A stretch of DNA of 64,000 nucleotides, taken from Clostridium sp. CMCC3677 (lineage in GTDB: Bacteria; Bacillota; Clostridia; Clostridiales; Clostridiaceae). The position numbers and the translations under genes are program-made. The notes under the pieces are model-generated. The model saw only the letters and a program-made list of their open reading frames with translations. It searched no databases and was not told the origin of the DNA. This document shows positions 52,126 through 63,113 of the stretch, piece by piece. Each line of letters opens with the position of its first letter. Position 1 is the stretch's first letter. Where the stretch lies: contig NZ_JAMQHS010000009.1 in assembly GCF_023845585.1 (NCBI RefSeq), forward strand, positions 124,001 to 188,000, read 5' to 3'.

Positions 52126-53163
52126 ATGTTAAATAAAAGAAGGGGTATTTTATTAATATTTATTTTACTTATGCTTTGTATTCTTAATGGATGCTCTAAT
52201 AATATGTCTAGTAGTAAGGAACTACCAAATCTTAAAAATGATAATTTGGTAGTTTATGTTGCGTTTAATGAAGATGAAGCTAAAGTTTTACTTGATGGAT
52301 TTAAAGAAAAAACTGGGTGCAATTATACATTTTTAAGATATCCAACAGAAGAACTAGCTGATAAGATTAATAATAAAGAAATTTTAGGAGAAGCAGATAT
52401 ATTTTTAGGGGGAACAGCTGATGCTGTTGAACTATTAAAAATGAATGATTGTCTAGAAAAATATACTATAAACAGTTCAAGTGAAATCCCTATAGAGTAT
52501 ATGGATAGTGATGGGTATTGGATAGGATTATACGTTGAGGCTTTATCTATAGCTATAAATGAAGAAAGATGGAATGAAGAATTTAAAGATGTTGAGAAAC
52601 CTAAAACAATAGAGGAACTAATAAATCCTAAATTTAAAGGTGAGATAGTACTTGCTGATCCAAGGACATCAGGAACAGGATATACTTTTTTATCTTACTT
52701 AGTACAAACTATGGGAAAAGATAATGCATTGGAATTTTTTAAGAAGTTGAAAAATAATGTAGGGAAATTTACTGATAGTGGATTTACGCCAGCTAAAAAA
52801 GTTGGAGTGGGGGAATATTTAATAACGGTAAACTTTATAAATCAACAACTTATAGTTAGAAATTCAGGATTTAATGTAGAATCTATTGTTCCAGAAAATA
52901 CAGGATGGACAATATGTCCTATAGCTAAAATAAAGGATGGAAAGAATAAGAAGGCTTCTGAAGCGTTTATGAATTACTGTGTAACTAAAGAAGCAGGGAT
53001 ATCGCTTAAAGATTTTTCTATGGGATTTTCAACAATACCAGGTGTTAATTATCCTAACATAGAAAAAGATTTTACTTCATACAAATTGAGTAAAGAATAT
53101 GATTTTAAAAAAGCAGCTAAAGATAGAAAAGAATTATTAGAAGATTTAGAAGAAATAATGTGA
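52126..53163 (+). CDS. Solute-binding lipoprotein (iron/phosphonate-type extracellular SBP)
   Basis: 345 residues. The lipobox is LNGC (Cys23) after IFILLMLCI. The mature protein has a type II periplasmic-binding fold of the Fbp/PotD-like group: NLVVYVAFNEDEAKVLLDGF, ADIFLGGTADAVELL, PKTIEELINPKFKGEIVLAD, ASGTGYTFLSYL-like (RTSGTGYTFL), and INFINQQL. No permease or ATPase gene is adjacent. It follows the two-component genes within 21 bases of DUF3919-like, so it may be a ligand-presenting sensor partner, as in three-component systems. GGAGG is present before the ATG. Confidence 0.88.
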   Translation: MLNKRRGILLIFILLMLCILNGCSNNMSSSKELPNLKNDNLVVYVAFNEDEAKVLLDGFKEKTGCNYTFLRYPTEELADKINNKEILGEADIFLGGTADAVELLKMNDCLEKYTINSSSEIPIEYMDSDGYWIGLYVEALSIAINEERWNEEFKDVEKPKTIEELINPKFKGEIVLADPRTSGTGYTFLSYLVQTMGKDNALEFFKKLKNNVGKFTDSGFTPAKKVGVGEYLITVNFINQQLIVRNSGFNVESIVPENTGWTICPIAKIKDGKNKKASEAFMNYCVTKEAGISLKDFSMGFSTIPGVNYPNIEKDFTSYKLSKEYDFKKAAKDRKELLEDLEEIM

Positions 53164-53169
53164 TAAGAA

Positions 53170-53218
53170 AATTAGGATATTAAATAAAATCATTGATATA
53201 TTTAATATCCTAATTTAT
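53170..53218 (+). terminator. Terminator after the solute-binding protein gene
   Basis: A 17-base arm, 53170-53186, pairs with 53199-53215 (AATTAGGATATTAAATA and its complement), followed by TA-rich sequence. Confidence 0.82.
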
Positions 53219-53463
53219 CGTTAAGCTAATGATGCCTTAAATATTAATGTATATATTAATTGTTAGAAGTAAAAACTAATTAATAGGCTAGTTTTATTAA
53301 TAAAAATACAATGAAACAATAAAATACATAAATAGAAATAATACACAAAAACATATTATTGAAATTAAAAAAGAAAATAAGAGAAAATATAAGTAAATAG
53401 GAGCAATATATATATAATTACAAATTTTAAACTTATAAAGCTATATAATATTATAAAAAATAT

Positions 53464-53529
53464 TTGAATTATATGGTCATAAAGGATATTATAATAATTG
53501 TATTAGCACTCAATGCTATCGAGTGCTAA
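53464..53529 (+). promoter_or_regulatory. groESL promoter and CIRCE operator
   Basis: TTGAAT (53464-53469), 17 bases, TATTAT (53487-53492). The CIRCE repeat TTAGCACTC (53503-53511) - N9 - GAGTGCTAA (53521-53529) is perfect. HrcA should bind it and repress in the absence of heat stress. The hrcA gene is not in this window. Confidence 0.97.
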
Positions 53530-53576
53530 TAGTTAATTAAAAAATATTTAATATTTAAAATATAGGAGGGACTTAT

Positions 53577-53861
53577 ATGAGAATAAAACCACTTGGAAAT
53601 AGAGTAGTAATCAAGAGATTAGAAGCAGAAGAAAAGACAAAGAGCGGTATAGTTTTAACTGGAACTGCTAAAGAAGTACCACAAGAAGCAGAAGTTGTAG
53701 CAGTAGGTCCAGGAAGTATTGTTGATGGTACAAAAATAGAAATGGAAGTTAAAGTAGGAGATAAGGTTTTATATTCTAAATATTCTGGTACTGAAGTAAA
53801 ATTAGACGGTGAAGAATATATGATATTAAAACAAGATGATATATTAGCAATAGTTGAATAG
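53577..53861 (+). CDS. groES: Co-chaperonin GroES
   Basis: 94 residues: [20 protein letters not shown], a mobile loop with [13 protein letters not shown], and [24 protein letters not shown]. It forms the heptameric lid of GroEL. It lies 13 bases before groEL with GGAGGG before the ATG, behind a CIRCE element. Confidence 0.98.
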   Translation: MRIKPLGNRVVIKRLEAEEKTKSGIVLTGTAKEVPQEAEVVAVGPGSIVDGTKIEMEVKVGDKVLYSKYSGTEVKLDGEEYMILKQDDILAIVE

Positions 53862-53874
53862 GAGAGTGGTATAA

Positions 53875-55497
<1,623 letters not shown>

Positions 55498-55504
55498 TGT
55501 AATA

Positions 55505-55540
55505 AAAAGAGACTACCTAACTTTGGTAGTCTCTTTTGTG
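55505..55540 (+). terminator. Terminator of groESL
   Basis: Perfect stem, AAAAGAGACTACC (55505-55517) with GGTAGTCTCTTTT (55525-55537). Confidence 0.94.
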
Positions 55541-55712
55541 TATAGAAAATTATATAACTTTTTAAGATTGAAAAGCTGATGAAATCTAGTTTTAGGTAAG
55601 TATTTATTTGAAAATAGCTTTATTTAGAGATATATTAACAAAATTTGTATATTAACTAACTTAGATAGCAATAATTAAAATAATTATATTTTAATTATTG
55701 GAGGATAATATT

Positions 55713-56117
55713 ATGAAAAACAAATTTTGTTTAAATGATAAGTATAAGAAGAATAAGGGATTTACTTTATTGGAACTTATAGCAGTAATGGCTATTATAA
55801 CAATCTTAGCAACTGCTATTTTACCTAAAGTAACTGGATATATAAATGAAGCTAAAAAAACTAAGGTCTTAGATCAATGTAGAAAAGTTGTAATGGCAGT
55901 AGAATCATATAATTTAACACATTCGTCCAATTATGAAAAAACTAAAAATATATCTAATATTAAAGAAGATAAAAGTGTAAATAAATATTTAGAAGGTGTT
56001 GAATTTAATAATTTGGATTTAACTACAACAATTCAAAATTGTTATGATGTGTTAAATGGAAAAGAATTTAAATTAAAAACGGATAGTGAAATATTAGATT
56101 TATCTACAATTAATTAA
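55713..56117 (+). CDS. Orphan type IV prepilin-like protein
   Basis: 134 residues. The class III prepilin signal is KNKGFTLLELIAVMAIITIL, with the cleavage after Gly and Glu at position +5 of the mature helix. A coiled helical stretch (NEAKKTKVLDQCRKVVMAVE) and a small globular end follow. It resembles ComGC/PilA pseudopilins. No prepilin peptidase, ATPase or other pilus gene is nearby, so its machinery is encoded elsewhere. I choose the ATG at 55713, after TTGGAGGATAATATT; the TTG at 55698 overlaps that site. Confidence 0.85.
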   Translation: MKNKFCLNDKYKKNKGFTLLELIAVMAIITILATAILPKVTGYINEAKKTKVLDQCRKVVMAVESYNLTHSSNYEKTKNISNIKEDKSVNKYLEGVEFNNLDLTTTIQNCYDVLNGKEFKLKTDSEILDLSTIN

Positions 56118-56228
56118 TGAAATCGGTTAAATAAAATAATTTTTCTATTTTTGCAATTTTAATTTCAATTTCATTGACTTTGGGCATAGCATACATTATA
56201 ATATTTTTAATCAAACAAAGAAAATATT

Positions 56229-57908
<1,680 letters not shown>

Positions 57909-57995
57909 AAAATATATATAATTATTAATTTTTATTGAGTAATGTTCTTAGTTGTTAGATAATTAAATTTATAAAGAACAATTTAGGAGGAAATG

Positions 57996-59537
57996 ATGAA
58001 GAGAGATTTAGTTTTAGTTATAGATTTTGGAGGACAATATAATCAATTAATTGCTAGAAGAGTGAGAGAGTGTAATGTATATTGTGAAGTTCATCCTTAT
58101 AATTTAAGTGTTGATAAGATAAAAGAAATGAATCCTAAGGGAATCATTTTTACAGGTGGACCAAACAGCGTATATGGTGAAAATTCTCCTTTATGTGATA
58201 AAGCTATATTTGAAATAGGAGTACCTATTTTTGGTATATGTTATGGTTCTCAACTTATGTCTCATATGCTTGGAGGAAAAGTGGCAACTGCACCTGTAAG
58301 TGAATATGGAAAAACAAAAGTTGATGTAAAGGTAGAATCTAAGCTTTTTGAAGGAGTATCACCTTCAACAATTTGTTGGATGAGTCATACTGATTACATA
58401 GAAAAAGCACCAGAAGGATTTAAAGTAATAGGTAATACCCCTGTTTGTCCTGTTGCTGCTATGGAATGTGAAGATAAGAATTTATATGCAGTTCAATTCC
58501 ATCCAGAAGTTATGCATACAAAAGAAGGTACAAAGATGCTTTCAAATTTTGTATATAATATTTGTGGATGCACTGGAGATTGGAAAATGGATTCATTTGT
58601 TGAGAAGACAATTGAAGAAATTCGCGAAAAAGTTGGAAATGGTAAAGTATTATGTGCATTATCAGGTGGAGTTGATTCATCAGTAGCAGCAGTAATGCTT
58701 TCAAAGGCTGTTGGAAAGCAATTAACATGTGTATTTGTTGATCATGGGTTACTTCGTAAAAATGAAGGCGATGAAGTTGAAGAAATATTTGGACCTAATG
58801 GTCAGTATGATTTAAACTTCATTCGTGTAAATGCACAAGAAAGATTTTATGAAAAGTTAGCTGGCGTAGAAGAACCAGAACAAAAGAGAAAAATTATTGG
58901 TGAAGAATTTATAAGAGTATTTGAAGAAGAAGCTAAAAAAATAGGGGTAGTTGATTATCTTGTTCAAGGAACTATTTATCCAGATGTAATTGAAAGTGGT
59001 CTTGGAAAATCAGCAGTTATAAAATCTCACCATAATGTTGGAGGACTTCCTGATTATGTTGACTTTAAAGAAATAATAGAACCTCTTAGATTATTATTTA
59101 AAGATGAAGTTCGTAAGGCTGGATTAGAACTTGGAATACCTAAAAAATTGGTGTTTAGACAACCTTTCCCAGGTCCAGGTCTTGGAATACGTATTATTGG
59201 AGAGGTAACAGCTGAAAAAGTTAAAATAGTTCAAGATGCAGATGCAATCTATCGTGAAGAAATTGCAAAGGCAGGTATTGATAAAGAAATTGGTCAATAT
59301 TTTGCAGCTCTTACTAATATGCGTTCAGTAGGCGTTATGGGAGATGAAAGAACTTATGATTATGCAATTGCACTTCGTGCTGTAACTACAAGTGATTTCA
59401 TGACAGCTGAAAGCGCAGATCTTCCATGGGAAGTACTTGGAAAAGTAACAACTAGAATTGTAAATGAAGTAAAAGGTGTTAACCGTGTAATGTATGATTG
59501 TACAGGAAAACCACCTGCAACTATAGAATTTGAATAA
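57996..59537 (+). CDS. guaA: GMP synthase (glutamine-hydrolysing)
   Basis: Amidates XMP to GMP. The 513-residue protein has the class I glutamine amidotransferase domain (nucleophile Cys82 in [18 protein letters not shown] with His and Glu), the PP-loop [15 protein letters not shown], and the dimerisation domain ending [19 protein letters not shown] 57996 has AGGAGG five bases upstream; ATG 57993 is too close to it. It is 87 bases after guaB and probably co-transcribed under the guanine riboswitch. Confidence 0.98.
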   Translation: MKRDLVLVIDFGGQYNQLIARRVRECNVYCEVHPYNLSVDKIKEMNPKGIIFTGGPNSVYGENSPLCDKAIFEIGVPIFGICYGSQLMSHMLGGKVATAPVSEYGKTKVDVKVESKLFEGVSPSTICWMSHTDYIEKAPEGFKVIGNTPVCPVAAMECEDKNLYAVQFHPEVMHTKEGTKMLSNFVYNICGCTGDWKMDSFVEKTIEEIREKVGNGKVLCALSGGVDSSVAAVMLSKAVGKQLTCVFVDHGLLRKNEGDEVEEIFGPNGQYDLNFIRVNAQERFYEKLAGVEEPEQKRKIIGEEFIRVFEEEAKKIGVVDYLVQGTIYPDVIESGLGKSAVIKSHHNVGGLPDYVDFKEIIEPLRLLFKDEVRKAGLELGIPKKLVFRQPFPGPGLGIRIIGEVTAEKVKIVQDADAIYREEIAKAGIDKEIGQYFAALTNMRSVGVMGDERTYDYAIALRAVTTSDFMTAESADLPWEVLGKVTTRIVNEVKGVNRVMYDCTGKPPATIEFE

Positions 59538-59556
59538 TATTAAATAAGTTAATATG

Positions 59557-59602
59557 CATTTCAACAAAATCTAAATTAAGTAGGTTTGTTGAAATGTTTT
59601 TT
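59557..59602 (+). terminator. Terminator after guaA
   Basis: CATTTCAACAAA (59557-59568) pairs with TTTGTTGAAATG (59585-59596), followed by TTTTTT. Confidence 0.93.
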
Positions 59603-59692
59603 ATTCTTTAGGAAATTATATAGACTTAAAAATCTGTGGATAACTTATAGAATACTGTATTTTAGAGGTATGATGAGTACATCTAAAGAATA
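59603..59692. repeat. Second intergenic repeat family, copy A (about 90 bp)
   Basis: Starts TATTCTTTAGGAAATTATA and ends GGTATGATGAGTAC...CTAAAGAATA. Copy B at 62093 shares most bases over its length, including GGAAATTATA, ATAACTT, TAGAATAC and GGTATGATGAGTAC. Ends CTTTAG / CTAAAG are inverted. It also contains TGTGGATAA at 59635-59643, absent from copy B. Confidence 0.75.
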
Positions 59693-59851
59693 AAAAATAA
59701 TTATACAACACACTATTATTCCTAGTTTGAGCTTGTAAAGTATTGTAATTAAAAAGAGATGGTTTTATAATTTTTTTATTTTGGGAATTTTGTGAAGTTA
59801 TGATAGAATTATATAGTAAATTTTATTAATATAAAAACAAGAGGTAGAAAA

Positions 59852-61015
59852 ATGAGGATAAGAGTACCAGATTATTATAAGGATTTTGAATGTATTGCAT
59901 CAGAGTGTGAAGATACATGTTGTGCAGGATGGGAAATTGTGATAGATGATGAAACATATGATTATTATAAAACTGTAAATGATGAATTTGGAGATAGGTT
60001 GAAAAATGAAATAGTTACAGATGAAGACGGAGAAAATATTTTTGTATTAAAAGGAGATAATTGCTCTTTCTTAAATAAATATAAGAAATGTGATATATAT
60101 ATTAATCTTGGAAAAGAGAGATTATGCAATACATGCAAACAATATCCAAGATTTATTGAAGAGTATGGAAGTACACGAGAAATAGGGATTTCGTTATCAT
60201 GTCCAGAAGCAGCTAGAATAATCTTAAATAATTCTAAAAAAGTTGAATTTGAATTAGAAGAAAATGATGAAATGGTATGTACATATAATGATATTAGTTA
60301 TGATATGTTTATTCAAATAATTAGCTCAAGAAAAATGTTCATAGATATTTTACAGGATAGATCTATTGAATTAAATAAAAGAATGGCAATAATTCTTAAT
60401 TTTGCAAAAGAAATTCAAGATAAAATAGATGCAAATAAAATATCTGAAATAACAAGTATTAGACATAAGTATTCAGATAATACATTTATAAAAAAATTAA
60501 TAGATCAATTAGATAATTACAAAGCAAAAAATATAGAAAAATATAAAAACATTTTTGAGTGTTTAAAAGTATATCAAGATATTGATCATATAAATGAAGA
60601 ATGGCCTAACGTTTTAAAATATACTACAGAATATTTTTATGATGAAGAACATAATGTTACGTTTTATATGGATAAACATAATAAATTTGATAAATATTAT
60701 GTAAATAAAATGTATGAATATGAACATTTAATGGTATATTTTATATTTAGATATTTTATGAAATCTATCTATGACTACGATGTAATTGCGAAAGTAAAAC
60801 TTGCACTTATTAGCTATCTAATTATTAAAGAATTAGATGTTGTACGATGGTGTGAGAATGGATATAGATTTAATAAAGATAATCAGATAGATATAATGCA
60901 TATGTACTCTAAAGATATTGAACATTCAGAAGAGAATTTAGAAACATTAGCAGAAATATTTGAAACAAATAAAATTTTTAACTTAAATAATCTAATGACT
61001 ATGTTGATGAATTAA
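59852..61015 (+). CDS. FliB-like lysine-N-methylase (cysteine-cluster protein)
   Basis: 387 residues. The N-terminal quarter has the Cys-rich pattern of the FliB family: FECIASECEDTCCAGWEI, CSFLNKYKKCDIY, LCNTCKQYPRF and SLSCPEAARI. FliB methylates lysines on flagellin in Salmonella. The C-terminal part is helical and variable. No flagellin or flagellar gene is nearby, so the substrate here is unknown and may be another surface protein. GAGG lies before the ATG. Confidence 0.8.
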   Translation: MRIRVPDYYKDFECIASECEDTCCAGWEIVIDDETYDYYKTVNDEFGDRLKNEIVTDEDGENIFVLKGDNCSFLNKYKKCDIYINLGKERLCNTCKQYPRFIEEYGSTREIGISLSCPEAARIILNNSKKVEFELEENDEMVCTYNDISYDMFIQIISSRKMFIDILQDRSIELNKRMAIILNFAKEIQDKIDANKISEITSIRHKYSDNTFIKKLIDQLDNYKAKNIEKYKNIFECLKVYQDIDHINEEWPNVLKYTTEYFYDEEHNVTFYMDKHNKFDKYYVNKMYEYEHLMVYFIFRYFMKSIYDYDVIAKVKLALISYLIIKELDVVRWCENGYRFNKDNQIDIMHMYSKDIEHSEENLETLAEIFETNKIFNLNNLMTMLMN

Positions 61016-61116
61016 AAAATCTAGTATCTTAGGGCTTATTTAGAGAAGTTAATATAAAAAATATATTTTAATTACCAAAAGGTATAGTTTAACTTTATAT
61101 TTTTAGGAGGTAAGTT

Positions 61117-61968
61117 TTGAAGAATAAAAAAAATAAAATTTTGAAAGGATTATTAGTAATAATATTATTATTAATTGTTTCTTTATTTACATTTCAAATT
61201 AAAAACAATACTAAAGGAAAAATTGTTCCAGCATTAGAAACTGAAAATTCAGATGTATTAGAAAGTAAAGATATTAAAAATCCATTTGAAGGTATAGATG
61301 TTACAAGTGAGGATATGGGGGTTACTGTTTTAGGATATCATTCTATTGGAGATGAATTTAAGAAAGATCCATTAGTTGTATCTAAAGATTTATTTAGAAC
61401 GCATCTTCAAGCAATAAAAGATGCAGGTTATACAACTATAACATTACATGAGTTATATGATTACCTATATAATGGAGCGGAAATTCCTAAGAAAAGTGTA
61501 GTTATAACATTAGATGATGGATATAAAGATAATTATACAAATGCATTTCCTATTCTTAAAGAATTCTCAATGAATGCAACTATGTTTATAATAGGTAATT
61601 ATTTAGATGGTGATGTATATTTGTTACCTTCACAGGTAAAAGAGATGAGTGATTATGGGATTGATATTGAAGGTCATACACTTACTCATAGAGAGCTTTC
61701 AACTTTAAATTATGATGAACAATTAAAAGAAGTTAAAGAATCTAAAATTAAGCTTGAAAATATAACAGGTAAAAATATTAACTTTATTGCATATCCTTCT
61801 GGTAGTTATAACGATGAGACTTTAAAAGCTGTTAAAGAAGCAGGATATAGTATGGCATTTACCGTTAAAAAGGGACAAGCACATAAAGGTGACAATCAAT
61901 ATGAAATAAACAGAGTATTAGTTGATTATACTTATAAACCAAGACATATAAAAAGAGATTTAAAGTAA
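61117..61968 (+). CDS. Membrane-anchored polysaccharide deacetylase (NodB domain)
   Basis: 283 residues. It starts at a TTG eight bases after AGGAGG. An N-terminal anchor (KILKGLLVIILLLIVSLFTF) leads to a NodB domain with VITLDDGYKDNYTNAF (catalytic Asp pair), EGHTLTHREL (metal His), AYPSGSYNDET and the final INRVLVDYT. It likely removes N-acetyl groups from cell-wall glycan. The paralogue at 18267 has the same order but a longer acidic linker. It follows the FliB-like gene. Confidence 0.9.
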   Translation: MKNKKNKILKGLLVIILLLIVSLFTFQIKNNTKGKIVPALETENSDVLESKDIKNPFEGIDVTSEDMGVTVLGYHSIGDEFKKDPLVVSKDLFRTHLQAIKDAGYTTITLHELYDYLYNGAEIPKKSVVITLDDGYKDNYTNAFPILKEFSMNATMFIIGNYLDGDVYLLPSQVKEMSDYGIDIEGHTLTHRELSTLNYDEQLKEVKESKIKLENITGKNINFIAYPSGSYNDETLKAVKEAGYSMAFTVKKGQAHKGDNQYEINRVLVDYTYKPRHIKRDLK

Positions 61969-62040
61969 AATAGTAGATTATAAATAATATTAATTTAACT
62001 TATAATTAATATTATTTATAAAATCTAGAATACAAGTATT

Positions 62041-62098
62041 AAAAAATAGTTAGATTTTTGTGTATTTAATTATACAAAATGATAACTATTTTTTTCTT
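62041..62098 (+). terminator. Terminator after the deacetylase gene
   Basis: AAAAATAGTTA (62041-62051) pairs with TAACTATTTTT (62083-62093), followed by T; it overlaps the first bases of repeat copy B. Confidence 0.65.
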
Positions 62099-62180
62099 TA
62101 GGAAATTATAAAAATCTTAAATTTAAGAATAACTTCTAGAATACCGTGTTTTAAGGGTATGATGAGTACTATTAAAGAAT
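62093..62180. repeat. Second intergenic repeat family, copy B (about 88 bp)
   Basis: TTCTTTAGGAAATTATA at the left, ATAACTTCTAGAATACCGTG in the middle and GGTATGATGAGTAC near the right end, then TTAAAGAATA. It is in the same orientation as copy A. Function unknown. Confidence 0.75.
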
Positions 62181-62276
62181 ACAAAATTATATTTAAATTT
62201 TGTCTGATTAAAATTAACCAATACACTAATTTTAACATACTATATATTATAATTATTTACCAAAGGAGATAAACAG

Positions 62277-62762
62277 ATGAACGATTATTATTGTAATGAA
62301 GATGAATTAGTTTGTAAATTTGATGAAGTTAGTGATTGTGAAGAAGCAGATTATAATGAAATGAATTGCTCAGACACAGCAGGAACTGATAATAATTCAG
62401 TATGTGCAAAATGTTATAAAAAAGGATTTAAAGCAGGTTGTGAAAAAGGATATAAAGATGGATTCAAAGATGGCTGCGAAAAAGGATATAAGAAAGGGTT
62501 TAAAGAGGGCCGTGAAAAAGGATATGAAGAAGGATATGAAGATGGCCGTGAAAAAGGATATGAAGAAGGATTCAGAGACGGCTGTAAAAAAGGATATGAA
62601 GAAGGATTCAGAGATGGCTGTAAAAAAGGATATAAGAAAGGATTTAAAGATGGCCGTGAAAAAGGTTTCCAAGAAGGATGCAAAGCTGGTTTTAGAGAAG
62701 GATATGAAAAAGCTATACAAGATATTATGAAATGCTTAAATAGAAATAATTCACGCTGTTAA
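62277..62762 (+). CDS. Cys-rich protein with Gly-X3 (KGY/DGF) 12-residue tandem repeats
   Basis: 161 residues. The N-terminal 45 are acidic with several Cys (YYCNEDELVCKF, CSDTAG, VCAKCYKKGF). Residues about 46-150 are tandem 12-residue units of the form CEKGYKDGFKDG or REKGYEEGYEDG, seven to eight in number, with Gly every fourth position. This resembles the deca-GX3 helix pattern of Yae1/Lto1 and similar repeats in hypothetical clostridial proteins. The Cys/Arg alternates at the unit start. The matching DNA is a 36-bp tandem repeat. Function is unknown; metal binding, coat assembly or helix packing are possible. AAAGGAG precedes the ATG. Confidence 0.8.
   Translation: MNDYYCNEDELVCKFDEVSDCEEADYNEMNCSDTAGTDNNSVCAKCYKKGFKAGCEKGYKDGFKDGCEKGYKKGFKEGREKGYEEGYEDGREKGYEEGFRDGCKKGYEEGFRDGCKKGYKKGFKDGREKGFQEGCKAGFREGYEKAIQDIMKCLNRNNSRC
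62409..62720. repeat. 36-bp tandem coding repeats
   Basis: Units approximate TGTGAAAAAGGATATAAAGA plus 16 more bases, repeated about eight times, with the most similar pair covering residues REKGYEEGFRDG and CKKGYEEGFRDG. This also creates long ORFs in the other frames that are artefacts. Confidence 0.85.
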
Positions 62763-62827
62763 ATTTTTAAAGCGTAATTGAGCTATAATATTAAATTTAA
62801 TAGAATAATCTAAAATCTTACCACAGG

Positions 62828-62859
62828 AGAATTTATACTCTGTATAAATTCTTCTTTTT
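62828..62859 (+). terminator. Terminator after the repeat-protein gene
   Basis: AGAATTTATAC (62828-62838) pairs with GTATAAATTCT (62842-62852), followed by TCTTTTTT. Confidence 0.85.
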
Positions 62860-62908
62860 TAATTTAAGTAAAAAAAGGACTATTTAATGTGAGAAAAATT
62901 ATGAAACG

Positions 62909-62950
62909 TGTATAAATGTGTATAAATAAGTATAAATGTATACAAACATG
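62909..62950. promoter_or_regulatory. Phased 10-bp direct repeats upstream of the PRD regulator
   Basis: TATAAAT begins at 62911, 62921 and 62931, and TACAAAC at 62941, exactly 10 bases apart, i.e. one helical turn. Such phasing suggests a protein-binding array or a bent DNA region before the regulator gene. The ligand is unknown. Confidence 0.5.
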
Positions 62951-63113
62951 TTATAATAAAAATGAAATGGTTTGCAAAATTAGTTTTATAACACATTTAT
63001 CTAAGTTTTTTTATTAGTATACATTTTTTCCAAACTGTAATGAAAAAGTGAATATTAAATAAATTACATTAATGTACTATTATATAATTGTAAGATGGAA
63101 TGAGGGGTTGAAA

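Noticed and set aside
62397-62730. Long ORFs in other frames and on the minus strand over the repeat-protein gene
   Set aside because: The 36-bp repeats keep all frames open. Only the plus-strand frame from 62277 has a ribosome site and a balanced, family-like composition.
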